Shown here: piece after piece, positions 35,259 to 43,397 of the stretch
How positions within the stretch are numbered: position 1 is the first letter of the stretch
Layout: every line of letters begins with the position of its first letter
Assembly: GCA_964636225.1 (NCBI GenBank)
Contig: CAZWQM010000001.1
Span: forward strand, 1 to 64,000
Reading direction: 5' to 3'
From: UBA1858 sp964636225
Lineage (GTDB): Bacteria; Pseudomonadota; Gammaproteobacteria; UBA4575
DNA length: 64,000 nucleotides
Program-made: the position numbers and the translations under genes
Notes under the pieces: model-generated
Database searches by the model: none
What the model was told of the DNA's origin: nothing
What the model saw: only the letters and a program-made list of their open reading frames with translations

Positions 35259-35975
35259 ACGACGTTATGGCAAGCAGATTGTCGGTATTGGTGACCCGTG
35301 TTTTTATAGTTATTTTTTGTTGAGTAAAAAAAACGCGGCTGGAACGCGGCGTAATGAATGGCTTTAGAATTGCAAGTTATTATGAAAAGAACCCTATTGG
35401 CTCTAATGAAGTATCTGTTCCTGCAATAGATATTGTATTAGATGCATTAAGCGAGATTTATCCCTGTAGCAAATAACATCTGGCATCAGGTGTGGACTAT
35501 TTTTTATTAATTACCAATGTTTATAGCCCGTTCTTTTAGCATAGGGCTGCAAAACTATAACGGATGTCCAAGTCGCAGAATTGTGCCCAAACAGGCCGCC
35601 TGTGAGCCTGCGCATTAGAGCTGGTATCCAATTGTACAAAGCCCTGAAGATGTTACGTTATTCAAACCTTGCTCGTATCGCTTAGGGATACATCGTGACA
35701 GTCGACTGGCCACCCAGATTGTTATGTTGTTTCAATAGTCGAGCAATTAACTCGACGAGTGCCTTCAGTCACTGATAACTGAGGTTGTGCTGCCAGAAGG
35801 AAGTCGACAATTAGTCAGTCAAATGCAGGAACTTGCAAAGTTGTGAGTGCTTTTAAGTTCTGATTAATAAAAGCAGCCTATTATGCATTATTTCAGTATA
35901 TTTTTATTGATTTCCCGCAAATGTGGCTAGATAATTTTTAGCTTTTTCATAATCTCAATTTTAAAGGCTAATAAG
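35259..35975. other. Intergenic region with degraded sequence
   Basis: More than 700 bases without a gene. Short runs of protein-like reading (such as Q-L-Y-K-A-L-K-M-L-R-Y-S near 35640, and V-L-P-E-G-S-R-Q-L-V near 35795) are separated by stops in changing frames, which suggests an old, much decayed gene. AACGCGGC occurs twice at 35330-35350. No family was recognised. Confidence 0.35.
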
Positions 35976-36524
35976 ATGAAAGACCCTCTAATTTTTAAAA
36001 CAGGCGAAGCAACCGTTTATGCAAGTCATGATCAAGGCACTGATGCGATGCCAGAAATTGTATTAGGCCGAGTGGATGGACCTGTAGGTCAAGCGTTCGC
36101 AAATTTAATGGGACAGACTGAGGGGCATACACGAATGTTTGCAGTTCGTGCGTGTAATCAGCAAGTTAAGCCTGCTACTTTGATAGTACCCAAGGTGACA
36201 ATGAAAGACATCAAATATATTAATCTGTTTGGTGGTGTCGTTCAGTCTGCAGTCGCGGATGCAATATTGGACTCGGTGATTGAAAATGTGATCCCACGTG
36301 ATGAAGTTAATGATTTGTGTATGATTGTGTTGCTGTGGATTGCACCAGAATGCGTGTCCAATCCAGACAAAAAAGATTTATATCGCACTAACTATGAAGC
36401 AACTAAGTTGGCTATTAAGCGTGCCATGAACGATGAGCCAACGATTGATGAACTTATCGAAAATCGCAAGAAAATTTGGCACCAAATGTACAACCCAGAA
36501 ACAGGTGAATCTCTTTGGGATTAA
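35976..36524 (+). CDS. Formaldehyde-activating enzyme (Fae) homologue, active-site His replaced
   Basis: A 182-residue protein aligning along its length with Fae, which condenses formaldehyde with tetrahydromethanopterin: G-P-V-G-Q-A-F-A-N, KPATLIVPKVTM, FGGVVQSAVADAILDSV, VIPRDEVNDLCMIVLLWI, NYEATKLAIKRAMNDEP. The catalytic His of Fae (position 17 in the Methylobacterium enzyme) aligns with Met25 here by my hand alignment, so formaldehyde activation is doubtful. Fae-like paralogues of unknown function exist in methylotrophs and other proteobacteria. Single gene; AAAGG sequence upstream of the ATG. Confidence 0.8.
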   Translation: MKDPLIFKTGEATVYASHDQGTDAMPEIVLGRVDGPVGQAFANLMGQTEGHTRMFAVRACNQQVKPATLIVPKVTMKDIKYINLFGGVVQSAVADAILDSVIENVIPRDEVNDLCMIVLLWIAPECVSNPDKKDLYRTNYEATKLAIKRAMNDEPTIDELIENRKKIWHQMYNPETGESLWD

Positions 36525-36683
36525 ATTAAATAATCAGATGCTAAACATCGCTTACGGCCATTTATGTGCCGTAAGCCGGCATCCAGTAATCTATTGATTG
36601 ATTATTTGTTAGAGAACTTTCAGACAATAGAATTGACTATTATGTAGATACCTGATGACAGCTATTGAATGGCGTAGAGAGAA

Positions 36684-36759
36684 TGGCGTCCCCAAGGGGA
36701 TTCGAACCCCTGTTGTCGCCGTGAAAGGGCGATGTCCTAGGCCTCTAGACGATGGGGAC
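36684..36759 (-). tRNA. tRNA-Glu(UUC)
   Basis: On the minus strand GTCCCCA pairs with TGGGGAC, the anticodon loop is CTTTCAC (anticodon UUC), the T arm reads AGGGGTTCGAATCCCCT, discriminator G and encoded CCA. Confidence 0.95.
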
Positions 36760-36964
36760 AATTTGATCGCTGTATCGTAGAGAACACTGCTAAATAACAG
36801 TGCTTAGGGGCGCGAACATTACGTTAAAACAGCCACTTATGTCAAGCGTGAAGATGAATATTAATCCTGGGCTATTTATTGTCACCCTTATCGCGAATTA
36901 TCTGAATTTAGGCGATAATTTGAGTAAACTTCTGTGCACCTACATATTCTAATTATTCAGAAAT

Positions 36965-37893
36965 ATGACGACCCTTGCACAACAACTGCCGGAAATACTG
37001 CAGCGCAACAGCTCGCTATTGCCGCGCATTTTAAATTATGTGCTGGTGGTACTTATCGCCGTCAGTTCGGACAAGCTGGCTTGGGGACTATTTGCTACAC
37101 AGAACGCGACTGAAACCGTATCTGATATTAAAGCTGCCCCACCACGGCTGGTCAAGCCCGCTGCTCCAAACCCGGATTATGATGCTCAACTGGCCCGTTT
37201 GCATTTGATGGGTAAGGCATCTATTGCAAATAACTCTGTTGCGGCTGACCAAAATGCGCCCGACACTTCGTTGAATTGACGCTCAGTGGTATATTGGCGC
37301 TGGGAGCCGGTGAAGGATTTGCTATTATACAGAATGAATAAAAAAAATAATTATTATCATATAGATGATAAAGTAACTTCAGGAGTTACTTTACATTCAG
37401 TTTATCCGGATTATGTGCTTTTGGCACGGGCTGGACGCACCGAAAAGCTATCATTACCGAAAGCATCAGATAAGGGTTTTTCAACCCAGGCAGGCTCTGT
37501 CAGCCGGACTTCACTTACCGTGCCGAGAAACAGTGGGCGTGCCACTACACCTAACAGTCAATCAATCAGTGAACCCCCCCCAAGTTGGCGACCCTAAAAC
37601 AGCAATTGACTAAAAATCCTTCTTCATTGGCTAGATATATCTCTATCAGCAGTGCTAATGATGAGCAAGGGATATTTATGGGGTATGAGGTGAAACCGAA
37701 TGGCGACTCATCCGCTCTTTTTGATGAACTGCGGTTGGTGGAAGGAGATGTAGTGACCTCCATTAATGAGATTTCACTGGATAATCCAAACAAGGCGACT
37801 CAGGCATTGCAAAAACTGGTGAGTGCTGGCCAGCTACAAATGACCGTATTACGTGCTGGATCTGAAATTAATCTGGTTCATAACCTAGAATAG
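36965..37893 (+). pseudogene. gspC: Type II secretion protein GspC with three frameshifts
   Basis: Reading across frames gives a complete GspC: N-terminal membrane helix (ILNYVLVVLIAVSSDKLAWGLF), HR domain, and PDZ domain (YEVKPNGDSSALFDELRLVEGDVVTSINEI). The frame leaves at about 37268-37276 (then LTLSGILALGAGEGFAIIQNE), returns at an A8 tract (37340-37347; then YHIDDKVTSGVTLHSVYPDYVLLARAG) and changes again at a C8 tract (37574-37581; then KLATLKQQL). Two of three breaks lie in homopolymers, so sequencing error is possible for these. GspC links the inner-membrane T2SS platform to the GspD secretin. No other intact gsp genes follow. Confidence 0.8.
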
Positions 37894-37975
37894 ACCACTT
37901 CAAACCGTTCATATGTGACCGATAATCCACTGTTAAAACGATGATTTAGAGCCAAAACCTATTAGAATTACAAAG

Positions 37976-38074
37976 ATGAAATCGACAAAAGTAGCACATC
38001 ATAAAATACTCAGGTCTCGTGTGCTGGCACTGGTGATGCTGGCAACCTGTCTGCTCTCTCATTCATTATTCTAG
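37976..38074 (+). pseudogene. Signal-peptide stub, possibly of gspD
   Basis: A 32-codon frame reads as a Sec signal peptide (KILRSRVLALVMLATCLLSHSLF) then TAG at its end. Standing directly after gspC, where gspD normally starts with just such a signal peptide, it is best explained as the first codons of a deleted secretin gene. The identity is inferred from position; no secretin sequence remains. The 100 bases after it hold no gene. Confidence 0.45.
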
Positions 38075-38175
38075 AAATTAATATCAATTTCATACATAAC
38101 TGCATGAAATATATAAACTTATAGCATTTCATTAAGTTAGACTTGTGAATGGTCAGTACTAATCTGATGTGAGAC

Positions 38176-38946
38176 TCACTTCGTTAAATTAAAATTGACT
38201 GGAATAGTATAGGTTAGCTCGCTTTTACTCCCCAAAATCGATGAAGGCGGAGTAGGCATAGGTGAGGCATTTTTCAACATCCTAACAGTGGCTGCGTTCA
38301 GACTTGGATATTGAGAACGCTGTATAAATTCATATCGTGTCAACTGTCCATGTCGATCAACAGTAAACTGAATAACTACCTGACCTTGCTGCCCTCTTCT
38401 GCGTGCAATGGCAGGATATCGCTTATGCCGTTCCAGCCATTGTGATAACTGATTTAGAAAAACCTGTTTGTCCTGCTTGGAAGCGTGTTCAGGGGCATTC
38501 GACGAGGTTACCTCATTGCGAGTTTCCTCAATAGTCGCCGAGTTATGGCTGGTCGTTGGGCTAGAGCTCTGTTTGAGCTGATTTTCAGTGAGTGCAGGTT
38601 GCGGTGCAATGACTCTTGGTTTTGAAATCTGAGCTTGTTTACTTTTGACTGGCTTGGTTTTAGGTATGGGTTTTGCAATGACGGGTGTTTGTTCGGATTT
38701 TATTCTAACTGGCTTCAATTCTTTTGGCTTAATGGATTGCGTAAGTGTTTGTGGAATGACATTTTCTCTGGCTGGCCTTAATTTTTTAAGTCCAATAATC
38801 AAGTCACTTTTAGTTGTTTCTGATGAATTATAAGTAGCTAGGTCTTCATTTTTAAAATTAAATAATAAGGCTAAATGCAAAGACAGTGCGAACATTACAG
38901 CGAAGCTCCAGTGATAATACCTGATTTTAAAGCTGAGCTTTGACAT
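38176..38946 (-). CDS. tonB: TonB energy-transducing protein
   Basis: A 256-residue TonB: N-terminal anchor (YYHWSFAVMFALSLHLALLF with the SxxxH-like S..LHL), a long Pro/Lys-rich periplasmic spacer (IKPKELKPV; IAKPIPKTKPVKSK), and C-terminal TonB domain (YPAIARRRGQQGQVVIQFTVDRHGQL, SQYPSLNAATVRMLKNASPMPTPP, YTIPVNFNL). It transmits proton-motive force from ExbB/ExbD to outer-membrane receptors such as 10663-12792. Last gene of exbB-exbD-exbD-tonB. Confidence 0.92.
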   Translation of the reverse strand: MSKLSFKIRYYHWSFAVMFALSLHLALLFNFKNEDLATYNSSETTKSDLIIGLKKLRPARENVIPQTLTQSIKPKELKPVRIKSEQTPVIAKPIPKTKPVKSKQAQISKPRVIAPQPALTENQLKQSSSPTTSHNSATIEETRNEVTSSNAPEHASKQDKQVFLNQLSQWLERHKRYPAIARRRGQQGQVVIQFTVDRHGQLTRYEFIQRSQYPSLNAATVRMLKNASPMPTPPSSILGSKSELTYTIPVNFNLTK

Positions 38947-38961
38947 GCTTTTGAGAGTGGT

Positions 38962-39363
38962 CTACTGGCTTTCTGTTGTGACAATATGTACTGCATCCAA
39001 TTCAGTGGTGCCAAGAAGTTCAAGCACCTCTACTAGTCGAACCGCTTCGGCTCTGGCGTCTGGCTTAAGTTGAACTTTTTGTTTTGGATATTCATCCAAA
39101 TAATTGTTAATACGTGTTTTCAGTGTTGCATCTGAAATTCGATTCTGTTCGATAGCAAGCTCACCCTTTTGATTCATCAAGATTGTAAGTATTTGCGGGT
39201 CCGCTTGAGTTTCATTTTTTGCAATCGTTGGTGTAATGGAAAAAAATTCTGGAGATGTGAAGGCTCCTGCTAGCATAAAGAAAATCAACAGCAGGAATAC
39301 AACATTGACTAGAGGCAATAAATTCTCCAGTTCTTTTTTTGCTGCGGGTTGCTGAATCTGCAT
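38962..39363 (-). CDS. exbD: ExbD-type biopolymer transport protein (second copy)
   Basis: A 133-residue protein with one N-terminal helix holding the proton-relay region (LENLLPLVNVVFLLLIFFMLAGAF). The position of the essential Asp (normally L-x-D-V-x-F) is Asn here (PLVNVVF), whereas the partner ExbD (39363-39770) has LIDVVF. The periplasmic domain is normal in length. Start overlaps the preceding stop by one base (TAATG). The Asn replacement suggests that this copy is not a proton channel subunit by itself. Confidence 0.85.
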   Translation of the reverse strand: MQIQQPAAKKELENLLPLVNVVFLLLIFFMLAGAFTSPEFFSITPTIAKNETQADPQILTILMNQKGELAIEQNRISDATLKTRINNYLDEYPKQKVQLKPDARAEAVRLVEVLELLGTTELDAVHIVTTESQ

Positions 39364-39770
39364 TACTCCGCCTTATACGTTTCCGGCTTTGCGAGTGAAA
39401 TATTTTCACCGGCAAAATCCTTGAGGGGATTCAAAACTTCGACCAGCACCTGAACAGATGTACCTTTTTCAGGCTGCAACACAATGGGATGATGTATATC
39501 GCGGCGTACTTTTTCCCTTAAACGCTTAGTTATTTCATCGAGAGTAAGAAGTTTATCGTTTAAGCTATACCCACCATTAGCAGATATTTTGATAATACTG
39601 AGTTGCTTATGGTCGAGTTCCATATCCTCGATACGGTCCACAGACAATTCTAGATAGTGCCAACGTATGAAATTTGAAGCCAACATGAAAAAAATAAGCA
39701 AAATGAACACTACATCTATCAGAGGTGTCAGATTCACCAAAGCCTTTCTGCGGGTTTGAGATAATTGCAT
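39363..39770 (-). CDS. exbD: ExbD-type biopolymer transport protein (first copy)
   Basis: About 135 residues from ATG 39770: cytoplasmic RRKALVNLTPLIDVVFILLIFFMLASNF with the conserved proton-carrying Asp (LIDVVF), followed by a periplasmic domain. Start was chosen at MQLSQTRRKAL, 4 bases after the exbB stop; the frame extends upstream into exbB but that part is not family sequence. Part of exbB-exbD-exbD-tonB. Confidence 0.9.
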   Translation of the reverse strand: MQLSQTRRKALVNLTPLIDVVFILLIFFMLASNFIRWHYLELSVDRIEDMELDHKQLSIIKISANGGYSLNDKLLTLDEITKRLREKVRRDIHHPIVLQPEKGTSVQVLVEVLNPLKDFAGENISLAKPETYKAE

Positions 39771-39774
39771 TAAC

Positions 39775-40428
39775 TCAGCTCGCACCAGCTTTGATCGTGA
39801 ATACATGTGTCATGGCGTCTTCCATGGCGACTTTGAAATTTTCGATTTTATGTTCCAGCCAGTTCAGAGCAATGATGGCGGGGATTGCGACAGCCAGACC
39901 TGCGGCTGTGGTTAGTAATGCTTCCCAAATACCACCCGATAATAATGCAGGGTCCACAGCTGTACCCGCAGATTCCAGACGATGAAACGCCTCTATCATT
40001 CCCAATACCGTGCCAAACAGGCCGAGCAATGGACTCAAAGCCGCAATCACTTCCAGTATTCTTAAATGAGACCTAACCAAAGCAAGCTGTAGCGTGGCGA
40101 CACGCAAGACTTCTTCACGCGCAATGGCATGATCTATATCCGGCTCTGTGCACACGTGAGCAGCGGTTTCCAGCACTCGGGCAATCGGATTCCTCGATTG
40201 ATTAAGAATTTTTCGCATGGCAATGACGTTATTTTCTCTCCATGCATGGATCGCTGGTTGAATAAATGCTCGATTGTTGAGTTGTAATGCAAAGAACTGC
40301 CAGCTTTTTATGATGAGGACTGTCAATCCAAGCACGGACATTATTATCAATGCGACCACGATCGGGCCACCTGCCTCTACCAGAGTATTTATACGTGTAA
40401 TACCGACTTCAATGTCTGTCGAATGCAT
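39775..40428 (-). CDS. exbB: ExbB/MotA-TolQ family proton channel protein
   Basis: About 217 residues with three membrane helices: GGPIVVALIIMSVLGLTVLIIKSWQF, AALSPLLGLFGTVLGMIEAFHRLE (signature LGLFGTVLGMI) and LLTTAAGLAVAIPAIIALNWLEH. Usual length. Start at ATG 40428 (MHSTDIEVGI); the longer frame from TTG 40494 would run through the -10 box. First gene of the operon, behind a Fur-like promoter. Confidence 0.92.
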   Translation of the reverse strand: MHSTDIEVGITRINTLVEAGGPIVVALIIMSVLGLTVLIIKSWQFFALQLNNRAFIQPAIHAWRENNVIAMRKILNQSRNPIARVLETAAHVCTEPDIDHAIAREEVLRVATLQLALVRSHLRILEVIAALSPLLGLFGTVLGMIEAFHRLESAGTAVDPALLSGGIWEALLTTAAGLAVAIPAIIALNWLEHKIENFKVAMEDAMTHVFTIKAGAS

Positions 40429-40469
40429 GGATTCAGGATAGATGTAACCAACTTGATGTGAATTAACTA

Positions 40470-40491
40470 AAAATGACTGCGATGATTTATA
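40470..40491 (-). promoter_or_regulatory. exbB promoter with Fur-like element
   Basis: On the minus strand TATAAATCATCGCAGTCATT runs from 40491 downwards, 45-65 bases before exbB. It matches TATAAATCATTAGCA and then GTCATTTTT at the TonB receptor promoter (10610-10640). A shared -10 box and overlapping operator-like sequence suggest common control, presumably by Fur. Confidence 0.45.
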
Positions 40492-40677
40492 CAATTGGCA
40501 GTCTGGCAGTACACTTTAACATGGTGCAATCTGAAGTATAGCTAGTTTTATGTGTGTTATGAAAAGGACCAATTGCCGCACCCAATTTGGGATGATTCAG
40601 TGATTATCAAGTCAGGTTAAGATAGATGTGAATTGAAAAAGGCCAAACTCAGGCAAAATAGTAGGAAGGAGGTACCG

Positions 40678-40761
40678 ATGGTACAAACGCCCAAATTTGG
40701 CTATTTCTTCAAATGGTTTATACATACAACGGTTGAAGTTTGCCTGATCAAAATCTCATGA
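40678..40761 (+). CDS. Candidate 27-aa small protein with strong SD
   Basis: ATG 40678 is preceded at 5 bases by AAGGAGGT, a near-perfect anti-16S match and the strongest ribosome binding site I noticed in this window. The frame encodes 27 residues (MVQTPKFGYFFKWFIHTTVE then VCLIKIS) with an amphipathic aromatic stretch, ending at TGA 40759-40761. It lies 52 bases before the HxlR gene and could be a leader peptide or a small membrane-associated protein, or the start of a decayed gene. No family recognised. Confidence 0.4.
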   Translation: MVQTPKFGYFFKWFIHTTVEVCLIKIS

Positions 40762-40813
40762 ACTAGTCCTAAAAATGTACTAAAACACTAATACGATAGA
40801 TTATTCAGAAAAA

Positions 40814-41485
40814 ATGGAAAAATACTGTCAGTTTTGCCCGGTCGCCAAGGCCGCTGAAATCCTCTGTGAAAAGTGGGTCATATTGGTTTTAAGAGAGCTG
40901 ATGATGGGGAGTACGCGTTTTGGCCAATTACGCCGCGGATTGCCTAAAATATCGCCAAGCATACTCTCGCGGCGGTTAAAAACACTGGAAGATCAGGGGA
41001 TTCTGGAACGGACTAAAAAGCCTCGGGGAAATAGCTATGAATATAATTTAACCGAATCCGGTGAGCAATTACGTCCTATTGTGCTGGGTTTCGGTAGCTG
41101 GGGGTATAAATGGGCCAAAAATAAAATTACTAAAGAAGACCTGGATGCCGGTTTTTTATTATGGGATATGCGCCGGCGTTTGAATGTCGAGTATTTTAAT
41201 AAGCAGCGCGTGGTGATTCATATTGAATTTAATGATCAGCAAAGTCGTGACCGCTACTGGTGGATGGTCATCGACAACAATCAAATTGATCTGTGTTTTG
41301 AGGACACGGGACATGAGCCAGACATAGTGATTATCACTACTCTACCCGTCATGACCAATGTATGGATGGGTTATAAGAAACTGGCCTCAGCCATTCGCGA
41401 AGGTAAAATGAAAATTCTGGGTTCAAAAATCCATGTGAAAAATATATCCGAATGGATTGGGCGTAGTTCTTTTGCTGAAAGTTAA
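40814..41485 (+). CDS. HxlR-family winged-helix regulator with SCP2-like C-terminus
   Basis: A 223-residue predicted transcription factor. N-terminal HxlR domain (CPVAKAAEILCEKWVILVLRELMMGSTRFGQLRRGLPKISPSILSRRLKTLEDQGILER, residues 8-100), then a ~110-residue domain (IHIEFNDQQSRDRYWWMVIDNNQIDLCF; MTNVWMGYKKLASAIREGKM) like the SCP2 sterol-carrier fold found fused to some HxlR proteins, perhaps binding a hydrophobic ligand. The N-terminal Cys pair (YCQFCPVAKA) is common in HxlR redox sensors. Target unknown. Confidence 0.8.
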   Translation: MEKYCQFCPVAKAAEILCEKWVILVLRELMMGSTRFGQLRRGLPKISPSILSRRLKTLEDQGILERTKKPRGNSYEYNLTESGEQLRPIVLGFGSWGYKWAKNKITKEDLDAGFLLWDMRRRLNVEYFNKQRVVIHIEFNDQQSRDRYWWMVIDNNQIDLCFEDTGHEPDIVIITTLPVMTNVWMGYKKLASAIREGKMKILGSKIHVKNISEWIGRSSFAES

Positions 41486-41508
41486 TATCCCGCCATCCTG
41501 AAAAGTGA

Positions 41509-41584
41509 TGGTGGAGCTAAGCGGGATCGAACCGCTGACCTCCTGCGTGCCACGCAGGCGCTCTCCCAGCTGAGCTATAGCCCC
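41509..41584 (-). tRNA. tRNA-Ala(GGC)
   Basis: On the minus strand GGGGCTA starts the acceptor, D arm AGCTCAGCTGGGAGAGC, anticodon loop GTGGCAC (anticodon GGC), T arm AGCGGTTCGATCCCGCT, and CCA is encoded. It lies just 24 bases after the HxlR gene and 38 bases downstream of gltX, antisense to the former. Confidence 0.95.
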
Positions 41585-41622
41585 AATATTCCTGTCTCTA
41601 TGGTGTGCGCATTATGCCTGCG

Positions 41623-43041
41623 TTATTCGTTTCTCTCAACATGAGATGATATATACGTGATGGCTTTATCAAGGCGACCAAGCACTCTTTCCTGTCCAAT
41701 TAACTCGAGTGTAATGTCTATGGAAGGAGAATTCGCACTGCCACAAACTGACACACGGATGGGCGGGGCTATTTTACCTAATTTCAGCTCTGTTTCTTCG
41801 GAATATGCCTGAATACATTGATGGATATTTTCCGCAGTCCACGCAGTTAACTCAGACAGCTTTAATTTTATCGTTTGCAGTATAGGTAGACTACTTTGCG
41901 TCAAATGTTTTTGGGCAGACTTATCATCATACTCATCAAAATCCGCAAAAAAGTACTCACTTTGATTAGCCATTTCCGCGAGCGTTTTTACACGATCTTT
42001 TTGTAACTCAACTACTTTAGTTAATTGCTGAATCGAGTCTGAGTGAATATTTTTTTTGGAAAAAGACAGTTCTAACCAGGACACAAGTTTATTAGTCGGT
42101 GCCTGTTTGATGTATTGTTGATTCAGCCATTGAAGCTTGTCTATATCAAATGCGGCGGCAGACTTGTTTACATTTTCAAGAGAGAATAATGTGATCATTT
42201 CCTGCTTGGAAAAAATTTCCTGATCGCCATGCGCCCAACCAAGTCGCACCAGATAATTCAGCAGCGCTTCTGGCAGGTAGCCATCATCCTCATAAGCTGA
42301 AACACTGACCGCGCCATGACGTTTCGACATGCGTTTGCCATCATTGCCAAGAATCATTGGCACATGTGCATATTGGGGTAAATGGCCTCCCAATGCTTCT
42401 ATCATATTGATTTGCCGGGGTGTATTGTTTACGTGATCATCACCACGAATAACATGAGTAATATTCATATCCAGATCATCCACAACCACCGTTAAGTTAT
42501 ACGTTGGGGTGCCGTCGGAGCGTGCAATAATCAGATCATCCAGTTCCGTGTTATTGATGATTATTTCACCCAATACCTGGTCCTGAATAACAACACTTCC
42601 CTGCAACGGGTTTTTAAAGCGGATGACCGGATCGATGCCCTTGGGAATGGTTCCCTTGAAACCGCGGTAACGCCCATCGTAACGTGGTTTTTGTTTATTC
42701 TTCTGCTGTTCCTGACGCAATGCATCCAACTCTTCCCTGCTGCAGTAACAACGATACGCTTTGCCATCATCCAACAGTTGTTGGATGATCTGATGATAAC
42801 GATCAAAGCGCTGAGTTTGATAATAAGGCCCCTCATCGTAATCAAGCCCCAGCCATTCCATTCCACGCAATATGGCATCGACAGATTCCTGCGTAGAGCG
42901 TTCCCTGTCAGTGTCTTCTATACGAAGTACAAATTTCCCATTGTGGTGTCTGGCATACAGCCATGAAAATAATGCTGTGCGCACGCCCCCAATATGTAAG
43001 TAACCTGTGGGGCTTGGAGCAAATCGAGTTTTAACTTCCAT
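41623..43041 (-). CDS. gltX: Glutamyl-tRNA synthetase
   Basis: A 472-residue class I synthetase charging tRNA-Glu. PTGYLHIGGVRTALF contains the HIGH motif, RIEDTDRERS binds Glu, KRMSKRHGAVSV is the KMSKS loop. Four cysteines of the zinc region are partly present (YCYCSREELDALR). Length normal for bacterial GltX. ATG start. The tRNA-Ala gene is directly downstream on the same strand. Confidence 0.95.
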   Translation of the reverse strand: MEVKTRFAPSPTGYLHIGGVRTALFSWLYARHHNGKFVLRIEDTDRERSTQESVDAILRGMEWLGLDYDEGPYYQTQRFDRYHQIIQQLLDDGKAYRCYCSREELDALRQEQQKNKQKPRYDGRYRGFKGTIPKGIDPVIRFKNPLQGSVVIQDQVLGEIIINNTELDDLIIARSDGTPTYNLTVVVDDLDMNITHVIRGDDHVNNTPRQINMIEALGGHLPQYAHVPMILGNDGKRMSKRHGAVSVSAYEDDGYLPEALLNYLVRLGWAHGDQEIFSKQEMITLFSLENVNKSAAAFDIDKLQWLNQQYIKQAPTNKLVSWLELSFSKKNIHSDSIQQLTKVVELQKDRVKTLAEMANQSEYFFADFDEYDDKSAQKHLTQSSLPILQTIKLKLSELTAWTAENIHQCIQAYSEETELKLGKIAPPIRVSVCGSANSPSIDITLELIGQERVLGRLDKAITYISSHVERNE

Positions 43042-43139
43042 GTAAGTCCTGTGAGATAGAATTACTTTTTATAATTGCGGAATGATAACCCAGACGTGGC
43101 TATGAGATAAATTTGTTTTGTCGTTTAACGACTAATGTA

Positions 43140-43253
43140 TTAGATTAGATTTTCTTCGTCTTCTTCGGGCACTCGTCCCAGGCTAATGTTTCCCAGCCCC
43201 CATAATGCGACTTCTTCCCTTCTAACATAAACATTGCGTCCTTATTGCGTCAT
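43140..43253 (-). pseudogene. Small ORF interrupted by TAA at codon 4
   Basis: ATG 43253 reads M-T-Q, then TAA, then in the same frame 32 codons (GRNVYVRREEVALWGLGN, ISLGRVPEEDEENLI) to TAA 43140-43142. The amino acid mix looks like real protein rather than chance, but the piece is short and no family was recognised. It might be a 36-residue protein gene with a nonsense codon, or the end of a longer lost gene. Confidence 0.3.
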
Positions 43254-43397
43254 TTGCGCAATTTAATAATCCCATGTGTTAACTATATTTATAATATTTT
43301 GTTAGAGTGCAAACTGTTTTGAAGTGTTTAACAGAATAAAATCCATGAAAAACATAACTTTAACTCGTATCTTATAGTAAAGAGTTGATTTTGAGTA

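Noticed and set aside
40428..40494. Longer ExbB starting at 40494
   Set aside because: The TTG start lies on the -10 box and the extra residues do not resemble ExbB.
616..43253. Stop-codon reassignment or selenocysteine as explanation of the in-frame stops
   Set aside because: All three stop codons occur at such places, housekeeping genes end normally with all three, and no SECIS-like element was seen.
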